21,845 bases of DNA from NIOZ-UU13 sp049287505 (lineage in GTDB: Bacteria > Planctomycetota > Phycisphaerae > Sedimentisphaerales > Anaerobacaceae), in the NCBI GenBank assembly GCA_049287505.1, contig JBAQFY010000321.1, positions 1 through 21,845 of the forward strand, written 5' to 3'. Position 1 is the stretch's first letter. Every line of letters begins with the position of its first letter. The translations under genes and the position numbers were made by a program. Positions 6,900-14,649 of this stretch are shown here, one piece after another. The notes beneath the pieces are model-generated. The model did not search any database. It saw only the letters and a list, made by a program, of their open reading frames with translations, and had not been told where the DNA came from.

Positions 6900-7240
6900 T
6901 ACATCAAATCCCCTAAAGGCCCTAAATTCAGATTCAACTCTTCGTCTTTGAGGTCGAATATTTCTTTCAGCTCTTCCATTTTATTTTCCAATTTCATCAG
7001 GGTCTCGCCCACATTTTCTATCTGCTCATCAGAGAGAGAGCCCGCCTCCACTCTCCTCATTGCCTGTTTCTCCAAAAGCTTTCTTATCAGCTCGATGAGC
7101 GTCAGCACCAGTTTGGCTAAGCCCTTTTCCACTGTTTTAGGATTGGCATCAATCTTTTTGGGAAGGGCATCCCGCGATTTTTCCATTTCTTCGATAAATT
7201 CTTCGGCTGCATCAGTTTCAACTATTCCACTTGTTATCAT
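6899..7240 (-). CDS. gvpK: Gas vesicle protein GvpK
   Basis: A helical protein of 113 residues containing the GvpK core: PKKIDANPKTVEKGLAKLVLTLIELIRKLLEKQAMRRVEAGSLSDEQIENVGETLMKLE. The 'KTVEKGLAKLVLTLIELIRKLLEKQAxRR...GSLSxEQIExxGxxL' signature is diagnostic. GvpK is required for gas vesicle formation, probably in an early assembly complex. The start overlaps the end of the upstream GvpL/F gene by 4 nt (coupled translation), and its stop forms a TAATG junction with the next gene. Confidence 0.96.
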   Translation of the reverse strand: MITSGIVETDAAEEFIEEMEKSRDALPKKIDANPKTVEKGLAKLVLTLIELIRKLLEKQAMRRVEAGSLSDEQIENVGETLMKLENKMEELKEIFDLKDEELNLNLGPLGDLM

Positions 7241-8046
7241 ATTATCTCAGCTCCTACCAAAGTTTGAGACTGTGTTACCTTGTCAAAAAGGTCAGCTTGT
7301 TCGGGCTCTCTGAGGAGACCCGACTTTTTCGACAGAACTACAAAGTTATAAGCAGGCCAGGGGCCGCTAAATAAATATTTGAAATCGGGCCGGGCACTTT
7401 TTACGTGCTCAAAAGCCTCCCTGAAGTTGCTTTCCTTGTCCTTTTCTACCAGATAAACAGCATCTAAAAGCAAATTTTCGGTCTTTAGTTTTTCTATTCT
7501 TTTCTCTGCGGCAAACTTGCTGAAGGATATGTCCATAACCTTAATGAACTTATCCGCCTTTGCCTCAAACTCTTTGTCTATTTTGTATTTGTCAAATTTA
7601 TCCTTCATAAACTTCTTACTTGGTGAGCTGCCCAATTCCAGCTTCTTTTGCTGCTTTTTGTTGAGAGGTTTGATGATATTTTCTTTTATCTTGTCAGCGG
7701 ACCAGATGACCTTAATGCCAAACTCAAACTTATTACGGAGTCTTTCCAGATTATCTTTAAATTCCCTATAGTATCTCTGCATCATTGAAAGCAGGTTATC
7801 TCTGCCATCGATAATAGTCTGAAACCTCACAGGCAAAACAATAAAAATTTCCATAAGTTTTTCTACGACAGCCTCGTGTTCTAAAACTGTACCTTCAGTT
7901 ACTTTTTGAATCGGCTGGCTGATTTCACTAACAACCACCCCTATGTCACAGTATGGGATGTTGTAGACGCCGGAGCCTTCCAATCCGTAAATTGACTCCT
8001 TTGTCTGGTTGCTGGAGTCTATTATGCCATATAAATATAGTTTCAT
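7237..8046 (-). CDS. GvpL/GvpF family gas vesicle protein (paralogue 5)
   Basis: A protein of 269 residues with the two-domain GvpF/GvpL layout. The N-terminus MKLYLYGIID leads into an N-terminal ferredoxin-like domain with EHEAVVEKLMEIFIVLPVRFQTI (the family's 'H...le.i.....vLPvrFgT' motif, here about 58-80). Then comes a helical middle, and the C-terminal domain includes LLLDAVYLVEKDKESNFREAFE and FKYLFSGPWPAYNFVVL, the 'GPWPpYnFv' family ending. GvpF/L proteins bind the GvpA monomer and take part in nucleation. It lies between gvpS and gvpK and overlaps gvpK by 4 nt. AGGAAG precedes ATG 8046. Confidence 0.93.
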   Translation of the reverse strand: MKLYLYGIIDSSNQTKESIYGLEGSGVYNIPYCDIGVVVSEISQPIQKVTEGTVLEHEAVVEKLMEIFIVLPVRFQTIIDGRDNLLSMMQRYYREFKDNLERLRNKFEFGIKVIWSADKIKENIIKPLNKKQQKKLELGSSPSKKFMKDKFDKYKIDKEFEAKADKFIKVMDISFSKFAAEKRIEKLKTENLLLDAVYLVEKDKESNFREAFEHVKSARPDFKYLFSGPWPAYNFVVLSKKSGLLREPEQADLFDKVTQSQTLVGAEII

Positions 8047-8048
8047 TT

Positions 8049-8264
8049 TTATCTTGCTTCCTGCATCGGTCCGACAAAAGGTGAGCCTCTTAACTTTTCG
8101 ATGGTTTCCACTGAGCTGAGCAAAACTTTCAGCCCCAAATATATAAGGTCAACATCGGCCACAGAAATAACCATATCACCTGATATGACTACACCCTTAT
8201 CCAAGACTCTGTCCAAAATCTCCAAGAGAGTTACCTCTTTTGACTTTACCACGACACTATTCAT
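8049..8264 (-). CDS. gvpS: Minor GvpA-fold gas vesicle protein, GvpS type
   Basis: A protein of 71 residues made almost entirely of the GvpA-type domain: TLLEILDRVLDKGVVISGDM, then VISVADVDLIYLGLKVLLSSVETIEKL. The 'ISVAdVdLIYLGLkvLLsSVET' half distinguishes GvpS/GvpM-type minor proteins from GvpA and GvpJ. GvpS is chosen over GvpM because its place directly after a GvpL gene and before gvpK matches the Bacillus megaterium order. AAAGGG lies well before ATG 8264, and the gene overlaps its upstream neighbour by 8 nt. It is probably a low-abundance nucleation protein. Confidence 0.88.
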   Translation of the reverse strand: MNSVVVKSKEVTLLEILDRVLDKGVVISGDMVISVADVDLIYLGLKVLLSSVETIEKLRGSPFVGPMQEAR

Positions 8265-9072
8265 TTTGCCCTTTCCCGCTTGAAAGCCCGCAGAAATTAT
8301 ATGGCGGCCATGGGCCGGTACAATCTATAAGAAACCCTTTTCCCTCGTAGTGCATTTTCAGTGTGTCAACCATGTTCCTAAAATCACCTACTTCATCCCT
8401 GTCAACCAGAAAGGCAGAGTTTAGAACCATATCATCTTCTCTTTCGGTCACTTCCTTTGGCAATAGCCTGTTTATGCGAGCCTCGAAGCTTAACTCTTTC
8501 AGCAACTCGAAACTTTCCTGGCCGCATTCATTGATTTTGTCATTCAGCATTCTTTCAATAAGCCGGTCTTTTTTCTTCTTAAGAAAATAGCTTTTGCCCG
8601 CCGAAGATGATTTAATTTCGTCCTCAATTTTCAGGATTTCTGAGTCATCGTTACCAAGATTTGCTTTTAGCTTTTCCGGGTTGCAATAAATCTTAAGGCC
8701 CCATTCCTGTTTGTGTGCTAATTTTCTTAGAATCACCTTAAACTCTTGGCCATATTGCTCAAGCACAGCTTTTAGACTTTCATCTGCGTTAAACAGGGTA
8801 CTGAACTTAAAAGGTATCACACTGGTGTTGCTCATAACCTGCTCCATAATCTTTTCATGTAAGCTTGCCTTTGTCTTGACCCACTCGAAATCTGCCATAT
8901 TTTTCTTTAGGCCTTCCTCACCAAATTCCTGCTGTTCAACTTCACTGACAACTGCATAAAGGCCGTTATGGCAAATAGAATAGAGGTTATTCTCCGAGTC
9001 TTCTACTTGCTTTATTTTCGGCTCGCTGTCTGCAACACAATACAGGTAAACAAGATGTCCGTTTTCTACCAT
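8257..9072 (-). CDS. gvpL: Gas vesicle protein GvpL (GvpF/L family, paralogue 4)
   Basis: A GvpF/L-family protein of 271 residues. It begins with HLVYLYCVAD, followed by LHEKIMEQVMSNTSVIPFKFSTLF (the family's N-terminal motif), a helical middle rich in Lys/Glu, and a C-terminal half with MVLNSAFLVDRDEVGDFRNMVDTL and DCTGPWPPYNFCGL. ATG 9070-9072 is preferred over the GTG one codon upstream, since AAGGG lies 8 nt before it. Standing between gvpO and gvpS, it is the positional equivalent of GvpL, an assembly chaperone or nucleation factor that binds GvpA. Confidence 0.93.
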   Translation of the reverse strand: MVENGHLVYLYCVADSEPKIKQVEDSENNLYSICHNGLYAVVSEVEQQEFGEEGLKKNMADFEWVKTKASLHEKIMEQVMSNTSVIPFKFSTLFNADESLKAVLEQYGQEFKVILRKLAHKQEWGLKIYCNPEKLKANLGNDDSEILKIEDEIKSSSAGKSYFLKKKKDRLIERMLNDKINECGQESFELLKELSFEARINRLLPKEVTEREDDMVLNSAFLVDRDEVGDFRNMVDTLKMHYEGKGFLIDCTGPWPPYNFCGLSSGKGQNE

Positions 9073-9091
9073 CACTTTAACCCTTGATAAA

Positions 9092-9355
9092 TTAGCTGGT
9101 TGTCAGCATGTGACCTTGACGTTCGTAAGATTCGACTTCCAGATTATCGTTTAGCCTGACTTCATAGATGTTTCTATCGTGCACCCTCGTAGGCAGCCCA
9201 AGAGACTTTAAAAAAGAATTCTCTTCATAGACTTCCGCCTCGATGTGCCACTGATTGTCAACCTTTGCTGCACCGATAACCTTTACGTCGTTTGCATCAA
9301 GAGCTTTTTGCAGGAACTCTAAAACTGTGTTTTTGGCTTCCTCTATACCGTTCAT
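9092..9355 (-). CDS. gvpO: Gas vesicle protein GvpO
   Basis: This protein of 87 residues matches the GvpO core: a helix (EEAKNTVLEFLQKAL), then VIGAAKVDNQWHIEAEVYE, then LPTRVHDRNIYEVRLNDNLEVESYERQGHML. 'GW.v.vEvvE ... D....YEV.ld..G.l..y.R..rY' is the family pattern, with the first tryptophan present as QWHIE. GvpO is essential for vesicle formation in haloarchaea and streptomycetes, although its molecular action is not settled. Here it lies 3 nt downstream of gvpG. Confidence 0.93.
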   Translation of the reverse strand: MNGIEEAKNTVLEFLQKALDANDVKVIGAAKVDNQWHIEAEVYEENSFLKSLGLPTRVHDRNIYEVRLNDNLEVESYERQGHMLTTS

Positions 9356-9358
9356 TTT

Positions 9359-9598
9359 CTATATCTCCTTTTCTACCGAGTTTGTAATGGCATCCAGACG
9401 GTCTAAAAGTTCATTTTCTTTCTGGTCATATTCTGCCTGGCTTATTTCATCCAGTTCAAACTGCAACTGCAATCGCATAAGCTCTTCCTTTATACGCCCT
9501 TTGTCGGTCAGCTCTTCTTGGGCCATATCGCTTAGTTTCTGGCCCATCCATATCACTCCTTTCAACGGTGCAAGCAGTATGCTGTCGATTAAAAACAT
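9359..9598 (-). CDS. gvpG: Gas vesicle protein GvpG
   Basis: A protein of 79 residues. MFLIDSILLAPLKGVIWMGQKL is the hallmark GvpG N-terminus ('L..dllLaPv.gv.wi...i'), followed by a helical charged tail with LMRLQLQFELDEISQAEYDQKENELLDRLD. GvpG is a small accessory assembly protein, found with GvpF and GvpL in a nucleation complex in other species. The gene follows a gvpF paralogue by 2 nt and precedes gvpO by 3 nt, so it is tightly coupled in the operon. Confidence 0.95.
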   Translation of the reverse strand: MFLIDSILLAPLKGVIWMGQKLSDMAQEELTDKGRIKEELMRLQLQFELDEISQAEYDQKENELLDRLDAITNSVEKEI

Positions 9599-9600
9599 CT

Positions 9601-10383
9601 TCAGTAATCCTCGGTATTAATCATGATGTTTACAAAATTAAAAGGAGGCAGTGGTCCGACGTACTTAAATGTCACCTTCTCACTGTATTTGTCTCCGAGC
9701 TGCTGAACTTGTTGATCAAAGTCGGTCTCCTTTTCTTTTTCTACGAAGAAAGCCGCGTTAACAATCATCAGCTCACCATAAATATCGTTTGTTTTGACTT
9801 CCGCTGCCAAGGGCGAGAAGGTGTTTATAATATCATCCTTGACAATCTGCCTTTCTCTCTGCAGAGCCTCCTCCACCATCCCTCCTATCTCCATCCGCTG
9901 GTAATGGGACTTCTCAGGAGCAACGGTTGCAATCTTTTCTTTCAGCAGCCTTATATCCTCATATTTTTCCAGGATGTTGTTATAAATAACCTCTTCCTTA
10001 AACATTGCTTTAAGGCCGAGCTCGGTCTTGTTCTTAACACTATCAAGCAGGTTCTTAAATCTATCATGCTCTTTTTCAAGTATTCTTTTGACTTTTTCCT
10101 GGTCTTCGGCAACCGTTGCAAACCTTACCGGCAAGGCTGTATATTCAGCCATCACTTTTTCAATGGCCTTTTCGTGGGCAAGAGAATTCTCACGCGAGAC
10201 CCTGTATTTTTTGATTGGAGCATCGCTGACCACAGCCGAGATGCCATCGAAACACACCGTGTGTAAATCGTCACCTCGTCCACCTATCCCCAGTGGTCCG
10301 AACGATTGGGGCTGATTTGAATCTATGACACAATATATGTATTTGCCTTCTTTTGCAGCTACATCCATCTCTACTTTTCCCAT
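9601..10383 (-). CDS. gvpF: Gas vesicle protein GvpF (GvpF/L family, paralogue 3)
   Basis: A 260-residue GvpF/L protein: GKYIYCVIDSNQ at the start, AHEKAIEKVMAEYTALPVRFATVA (N-terminal motif), a helical centre, and MIVNAAFFVEKEKETDFDQQVQQLGDKY, then YVGPLPPFNFVNI at the end. It is 2 nt upstream of gvpG, the standard gvpF position. The start at ATG 10383 overlaps the preceding paralogue by 13 nt; a second ATG at 10368 just after that gene's stop is also possible, and no strong Shine-Dalgarno sequence settles it. It closely resembles its upstream neighbour (same GPLPPFNFVNI ending), suggesting a local duplication. Confidence 0.94.
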   Translation of the reverse strand: MGKVEMDVAAKEGKYIYCVIDSNQPQSFGPLGIGGRGDDLHTVCFDGISAVVSDAPIKKYRVSRENSLAHEKAIEKVMAEYTALPVRFATVAEDQEKVKRILEKEHDRFKNLLDSVKNKTELGLKAMFKEEVIYNNILEKYEDIRLLKEKIATVAPEKSHYQRMEIGGMVEEALQRERQIVKDDIINTFSPLAAEVKTNDIYGELMIVNAAFFVEKEKETDFDQQVQQLGDKYSEKVTFKYVGPLPPFNFVNIMINTEDY

Positions 10384-11138
10384 GCTTCCGGATAAATGAC
10401 AATATTGACGAAATTAAATACCGGCAACGGTCCTGCATACATAAACTTTATTCTGTCTTTATAATCCTCGCTTAAATCATCCATAATATTATCGAACTCT
10501 TTTTCCCTGCCTTTATCCACTAAAAAAGCTCCGTTCATAAACATCTCATCTCCGGCAGTTTCATTAAGCTTGTGGTTATAGGCAGTTCTTCTGAGTTTAC
10601 TGACAATTTCCTCAGCTTGTTTATCTTTCTTCTTATCCAACGCCTGCTTGACCATTCTCCCGAGCCCCATTTTGGCTTGGGTATTCTTATCACCTTCTTT
10701 TTCCAAATCTTCCTTCAGGTCTCTTATTGCCTTATTTTCTTTCACTATCTCATCAAATATCCCCTGCATGTCTGTCCAAATACCCTTGACGCCAAGTTCG
10801 ACTTTGTGCTGCATGTCGTTTAGAGCTGTTTTGAATTCTCTGTACCTTCTGTCCAGTAAATTTCTTATTTCGTCAGCACTTGATGCGATGGTGCCGAACC
10901 TTACAGGCAGCACGCTGTCGAATTCCTTCATTACCTTTTCGATCACTTTCTGATGAGCCAACATATTTTCCTTGCTTACGGTAATTTTTGTCAAAGGGTA
11001 GTTGCTCACTACCATACTCAGATCATCGTAACCAATAGTCAGAACCTCATCACCTCTTTGGCCGATACCAATAGGACCGAAGTTCCGCTCCTGTTTAGTT
11101 TCGATAATGCAGTAAATATATTTTCCTTCTTTTTCCAT
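10371..11138 (-). CDS. GvpF/GvpL family gas vesicle protein (paralogue 2)
   Basis: A 255-residue protein, very similar in layout to the next gene: EGKYIYCIIETKQERNFGPIGIG at the start, AHQKVIEKVMKEFDSVLPVRFGTIA, a helical insert with many Lys/Glu residues, MFMNGAFLVDKGREKEFDNIM, and YAGPLPVFNFVNIVIYPEAW at the end. Both this protein and the downstream one share the N-terminal 'FGPIGIGxRGDE/FGPLGIGGRGDD' segment, which supports a tandem duplication. It probably acts as a GvpA-binding assembly factor. It lies 1 nt from the stop of... the upstream J-domain fusion gene's end, so translation is probably coupled. Confidence 0.93.
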   Translation of the reverse strand: MEKEGKYIYCIIETKQERNFGPIGIGQRGDEVLTIGYDDLSMVVSNYPLTKITVSKENMLAHQKVIEKVMKEFDSVLPVRFGTIASSADEIRNLLDRRYREFKTALNDMQHKVELGVKGIWTDMQGIFDEIVKENKAIRDLKEDLEKEGDKNTQAKMGLGRMVKQALDKKKDKQAEEIVSKLRRTAYNHKLNETAGDEMFMNGAFLVDKGREKEFDNIMDDLSEDYKDRIKFMYAGPLPVFNFVNIVIYPEAWEK

Positions 11139-11139
11139 A

Positions 11140-12243
11140 TCAGTCCACTGTGGTAACTAATACAGCGTTCTCTTCAAAAGCTTCTTCGTTAAGATAGCAG
11201 CCATTATCGCTGTCCGTATGATTGGAGGCTCTGTAGTAATCAAGAAGTATCTGGTAGGCCCTTGTCATATCATCGAATTTTTTCTCGATATCCGGCACAT
11301 CAGGGTTTTTATCCGGATGGCAGGTTAAAGCCAATCTTCGGTGAGCTTTCCTGATATCTTTCGCTGTCACAAAATCATTGGTAAGGCCCAATCGCTTCTT
11401 GGCCCAATCTATCTGGTCGAATTGTGGCCTCTTTACCTCAAGGGTGTAGAAGCTATATGGCGGTAGCGGTCCTACACACCTAAAGTTCAATTTTTCCTCA
11501 AATTCATTATTAACCTCCTCTACTCTCCGCTCGAAGTCTTTCTGTCTGCTGCGGTTCAAAAGAAAGGCGGTATTCAGCACCATTTTGTCGTTCATAAGGT
11601 CATGGGCTTTGAAATTATCGCAAACCCTGCTTAAAGCTGATTGTATCTGTTCAACATAACCGGCCTTTCTTTTGTCCAGATACTTTTTGACCAGCACACC
11701 TACCCTCATTTGATCATCTACAGTAACACCGCCTTCTTTGCTTGAAAGCAATTGCCCGAGCTGTTTTATCTCCTCTTCGGCTGACACTTCCTGTAGAAAG
11801 GAGTTGAAATCATTTATCGTGGCGACCACATCGATTTCTATCGCGTTTTGGGCTCTTTCGAATATATCTTTAATTGTTCTGTAGCCCCTGGCCAAAATTT
11901 GCTCAACCTCCCCATCGCTTTCAGCAAAAGTCCCCAACCTCATAGGGATAATGGTATGCCTGGTCATTATCTTTTCGATTAGCTGCTGATGGCTGACAAG
12001 CAGTCTGGCCAAGGTATCCTTGGGCATATGACTGTAGTCAACTATTAGTGAGTCTTTTACTACCGCGGCTATATCCTGGAAAGAAATGGTATATGCACGG
12101 TTAGAGGTTTCGCTGCTGTTTGCAACTTCTGTAGTGTTTCTGAAGGGATAAATATCCTCAAAACATACAATCTCATCAATATCAAAAAATTGCTCTGCAC
12201 TGGAGTTTATGACCCCGTAAATGTATTTGCCTGTTTTGCCCAT
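11140..12243 (-). CDS. GvpF/L family protein fused to a C-terminal J domain (paralogue 1)
   Basis: This protein has 367 residues from ATG 12243. The first ~270 are a complete GvpF/L: GKYIYGVINSS, SHQQLIEKIMTRHTIIPMRLGTFA, MVLNTAFLLNRSRQKDFERRVEEV and CVGPLPPYSFYTLEV. After a short linker, residues about 280-340 form a J domain: WAKKRLGLTNDFVTAKDIRK, then AHRRLALTCHPDKNPD with the catalytic HPD at 309-311, then FDDMTRAYQILLDYY. A J domain stimulates Hsp70 ATPase, so the protein could recruit DnaK to GvpA or nascent vesicles. ATG 12243 is preferred over 12258, because MGKTGKYIYG aligns with paralogue starts and AAGGG lies 6 nt upstream. It is the first of the five GvpF/L genes in transcription order. 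Confidence 0.93.
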   Translation of the reverse strand: MGKTGKYIYGVINSSAEQFFDIDEIVCFEDIYPFRNTTEVANSSETSNRAYTISFQDIAAVVKDSLIVDYSHMPKDTLARLLVSHQQLIEKIMTRHTIIPMRLGTFAESDGEVEQILARGYRTIKDIFERAQNAIEIDVVATINDFNSFLQEVSAEEEIKQLGQLLSSKEGGVTVDDQMRVGVLVKKYLDKRKAGYVEQIQSALSRVCDNFKAHDLMNDKMVLNTAFLLNRSRQKDFERRVEEVNNEFEEKLNFRCVGPLPPYSFYTLEVKRPQFDQIDWAKKRLGLTNDFVTAKDIRKAHRRLALTCHPDKNPDVPDIEKKFDDMTRAYQILLDYYRASNHTDSDNGCYLNEEAFEENAVLVTTVD

Positions 12244-12288
12244 GACAAACCCTTTCATTCTTCGGGAAGGGTTTGTCGGCCCCTTCCC
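12244..12288 (-). promoter_or_regulatory. Two mutually exclusive hairpins over the ribosome-binding site of the GvpF-J gene
   Basis: On the plus strand GACAAACCCTT (12244-12254) is the exact complement of AAGGGTTTGTC (12267-12277), 11 bp with a 12-nt loop. GGGAAGGG (12264-12271) is the exact complement of CCCTTCCC (12281-12288), 8 bp with a 9-nt loop. The two share 12267-12271, so in RNA only one can form at a time. The 11-bp stem contains the AAGGG before the ATG at 12243 and would hide it. The arrangement looks like a translational switch or a processing site; no ligand domain is recognised. Confidence 0.5.
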
Positions 12289-12333
12289 TAAGACCTACGT
12301 TCATCCACCAAACGCTAAAACTAACTTAACAGC

Positions 12334-12477
12334 TCAATTTGAACCGCCTTCTTCAGAACTGTCGGCTTGCTCTCGGGTGCTGTCTTCGGGTTTCTCTTCT
12401 TGCTGCGGCTGGCATTTTTCTTTTTTCTCAGCTTTACACTTAAACAGGTTTTTCACTTTTTCAACAATGCTCAACAT
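12334..12477 (-). CDS. 47-residue charged peptide, unknown function
   Basis: This ORF begins 19 nt after the stop of the CDC48-like gene, with a G-rich run (GGGGGG) about 8-13 nt before its ATG at 12475-12477. The peptide opens with an amphipathic helix (MLSIVEKVKNLFKCKAEKKEKC) holding two cysteines and ends with a very acidic, low-complexity tail (QQEEKPEDSTREQADSSEEGGS). The spacing and the helix-plus-tail design suggest a real small gene, perhaps an adaptor for the upstream ATPase. There is no homology that I can name. It is too short for most automatic annotation. Confidence 0.55.
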   Translation of the reverse strand: MLSIVEKVKNLFKCKAEKKEKCQPQQEEKPEDSTREQADSSEEGGSN

Positions 12478-12496
12478 TTTAAGAACCCCCCATGCC

Positions 12497-14626
12497 TTAT
12501 TTATTATTTTGTTCTTTCAGCATTTTTATAACTTCTTCAAAATGCTGCCTTGAAACCCTGAAATCTTTCTTTTTATCTCTGTCCTCTTTTCCTTGATTGA
12601 TAAACTCTCTTATTGCAAACATAGATGCCCTGCGGCAGACAAACTCAATGTCAGAGCCGGTTCTGCCATCGGTTTCCTTAGCCAACTTTTTCAAGTCAAC
12701 ATCATTACCAAGAGGCTTGTTCTTTGTATGTATCTTGAAAATCTCTTCCCGGGTTTTCTCATCCGGTAAAGGTAATTCAAATAACAGGTCGAATCTGCCG
12801 CTCCGCAGTATCGCAGGGTCAACTAAATCCAATCTGTTGGTTGCAGCCAAGACCACAACTCCTTTAAGCTCCTCAATTCCATCCATTTCACTTAAGAATT
12901 GGCTTATTACCCTCTCTGTTACATGAGCGTCCGTCGAGCTTGAACCCCTTCTTGGAATGAGACTGTCTATCTCATCAAGGAAAAGTATCGTTGGTGCAGC
13001 GTGTTTTGCCTTTCTGAATATCTCCCTTACGCCCCGTTCTGATTCGCCGACGTAGCGGCTGATAAGCTGCGGGCCCTTGATTGAGATAAAATTGACGCCG
13101 CTTTCATTGGCAACAGCTTTGGCCAAGAGTGTTTTGCCGGTTCCAGGTTTTCCGTAAAGTAAAATTCCCTTGGGCGGATTTGTATTTGCCTTTTTGAAAA
13201 CATCCGGGTATTTAAGGGGCCACTCTATGGCTTCTTTAAGTTCCTGCTTGATATCTTCAAGGCCACCCACATCCGACCATTTCACATCCGGCACTTCAAC
13301 AAATACCTCTCTTATAGCAGATGGCTCAATCTCCTTCATAGCTTCAAGGAAATTATCCATCGTTATCTCTAATTTGAGCAGTGTTTCATAAGGAATGTCC
13401 GACAATTCAAAATCTATTTTCGGAAGGATTTTTCGCAGGGCGGACATCGCTGCTTCCCTGGCAAGCGCTTCCAAGTCTGCTCCCACAAAGCCATGAGTAA
13501 TTTCGGCTAATTTCTCCAGGCTAACATCTTTTGCCAAAGGCATGCCTCTTGTATAAATCTCCAGAATTTCTAACCGCCCATTTTTATCAGGTATGGGAAT
13601 AGAGATTTCCCTATCGAACCGGCCTGGTCTTCTTAACGCCGGATCAATAGTGTTGGGAATATTTGTCGCACCGATAACTATGACCTGGCCTCGTGATTCT
13701 AATCCATCCATCAGGGCTAAAAGTTGAGCTACTACTCTGCGTTCAACCTGCTTTTCACCGCCCATATCCTCACGCTTTGGGGCTATAGCATCAATCTCAT
13801 CAATAAAGATTATGGCGGGGGCATGTTTATGAGCATCTTCAAAGACACTCCGCAAACGAGCTTCAGATTCGCCGTAGAATTTACCCATAATTTCAGGGCC
13901 GGTTATACTGGTAAAGTAGGCATCGGTCTCATTGGCCACAGCGCGGGCCGTCAATGTCTTTCCCGTCCCCGGTGGACCGTACATAAAAACTCCCTGTGGT
14001 GCCTCAATGCCAAGCCTGTCAAAAACCTCGGGATACTTCAGTGGCAGCTCAATCATCTCTCTAATTCGTTGGATCTGGGTACTGAGCCCGCCAATATCTT
14101 CATAGGACACTTTGGCTTTTTCGAGTTTGCCCTCCTTTGACTTTGCCCTTATTAAGGTTGTGGAACTGACCGATACCACACCATCCGGGATTGTGTCTTC
14201 TACTACAAAATCACAGGTTTTAGTGCCAAATAGTCTCGCCCTTATTTTATCACCGTTCGTTAAAGGAAGGCCTTCTATGAGAGAGCCGATGTATTTTGCA
14301 TCTTTATCCTTTTGTAGCACCCCTCCAGCAGTCAAAGGGGCAAGCGTGATTTTCCTGGCAGGTCTGCCTTCGATCTTTTGGATTGTTACCTTTTCGTCAA
14401 CGCCAACTTTGGCGTTCTCTCTCGTAATGCCATCTATCTGAACTATCTTTTTCCCTCTGTCTTCAGCATAGCAAGGCATCACTTTGGCGGCGGTTTTCCT
14501 TTTACCTTCTATTTCTACTATCTGGCCCACCTCCAGAGCTAAACTCTTCATATCTTCAGGGTCTATCCTGGCAATAGCCCTGCCCACATCTTTTGGTAAA
14601 GCTTCCTTTACTTTCAATTGTTTCAT
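12497..14626 (-). CDS. CDC48/VAT-type double AAA+ ATPase
   Basis: A 709-residue protein with the full CDC48/p97/VAT layout. The N domain (about 1-170) includes VKEALPKDVGRAIARIDPEDM and the double-psi-barrel pattern. D1 follows with Walker A GPPGTGKT (217-224), Walker B IIFIDE (272-277) and the ALRRPGRFDRE arginine-finger region. D2 has GKPGTGKT (492-499, a Lys in place of the usual second-position Pro), ILFLDE (547-552) and AILRSGRFD. Such enzymes unfold and extract proteins. ATG 14626 is used because GAGAGG lies upstream; an ATG 21 nt earlier lacks a ribosome site. It sits between the ArsA-like gene and the GvpF/L series, so a job in remodelling gas vesicle proteins is likely. Confidence 0.95.
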   Translation of the reverse strand: MKQLKVKEALPKDVGRAIARIDPEDMKSLALEVGQIVEIEGKRKTAAKVMPCYAEDRGKKIVQIDGITRENAKVGVDEKVTIQKIEGRPARKITLAPLTAGGVLQKDKDAKYIGSLIEGLPLTNGDKIRARLFGTKTCDFVVEDTIPDGVVSVSSTTLIRAKSKEGKLEKAKVSYEDIGGLSTQIQRIREMIELPLKYPEVFDRLGIEAPQGVFMYGPPGTGKTLTARAVANETDAYFTSITGPEIMGKFYGESEARLRSVFEDAHKHAPAIIFIDEIDAIAPKREDMGGEKQVERRVVAQLLALMDGLESRGQVIVIGATNIPNTIDPALRRPGRFDREISIPIPDKNGRLEILEIYTRGMPLAKDVSLEKLAEITHGFVGADLEALAREAAMSALRKILPKIDFELSDIPYETLLKLEITMDNFLEAMKEIEPSAIREVFVEVPDVKWSDVGGLEDIKQELKEAIEWPLKYPDVFKKANTNPPKGILLYGKPGTGKTLLAKAVANESGVNFISIKGPQLISRYVGESERGVREIFRKAKHAAPTILFLDEIDSLIPRRGSSSTDAHVTERVISQFLSEMDGIEELKGVVVLAATNRLDLVDPAILRSGRFDLLFELPLPDEKTREEIFKIHTKNKPLGNDVDLKKLAKETDGRTGSDIEFVCRRASMFAIREFINQGKEDRDKKKDFRVSRQHFEEVIKMLKEQNNK

Positions 14627-14649
14627 GTAATCGCCTCTCTTGTTCATTG

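Noticed and set aside
9568..10266. Plus-strand frame of 232 codons opposite gvpF
   Set aside because: Antisense of a clear GvpF/L gene; the translation shows no known motif.
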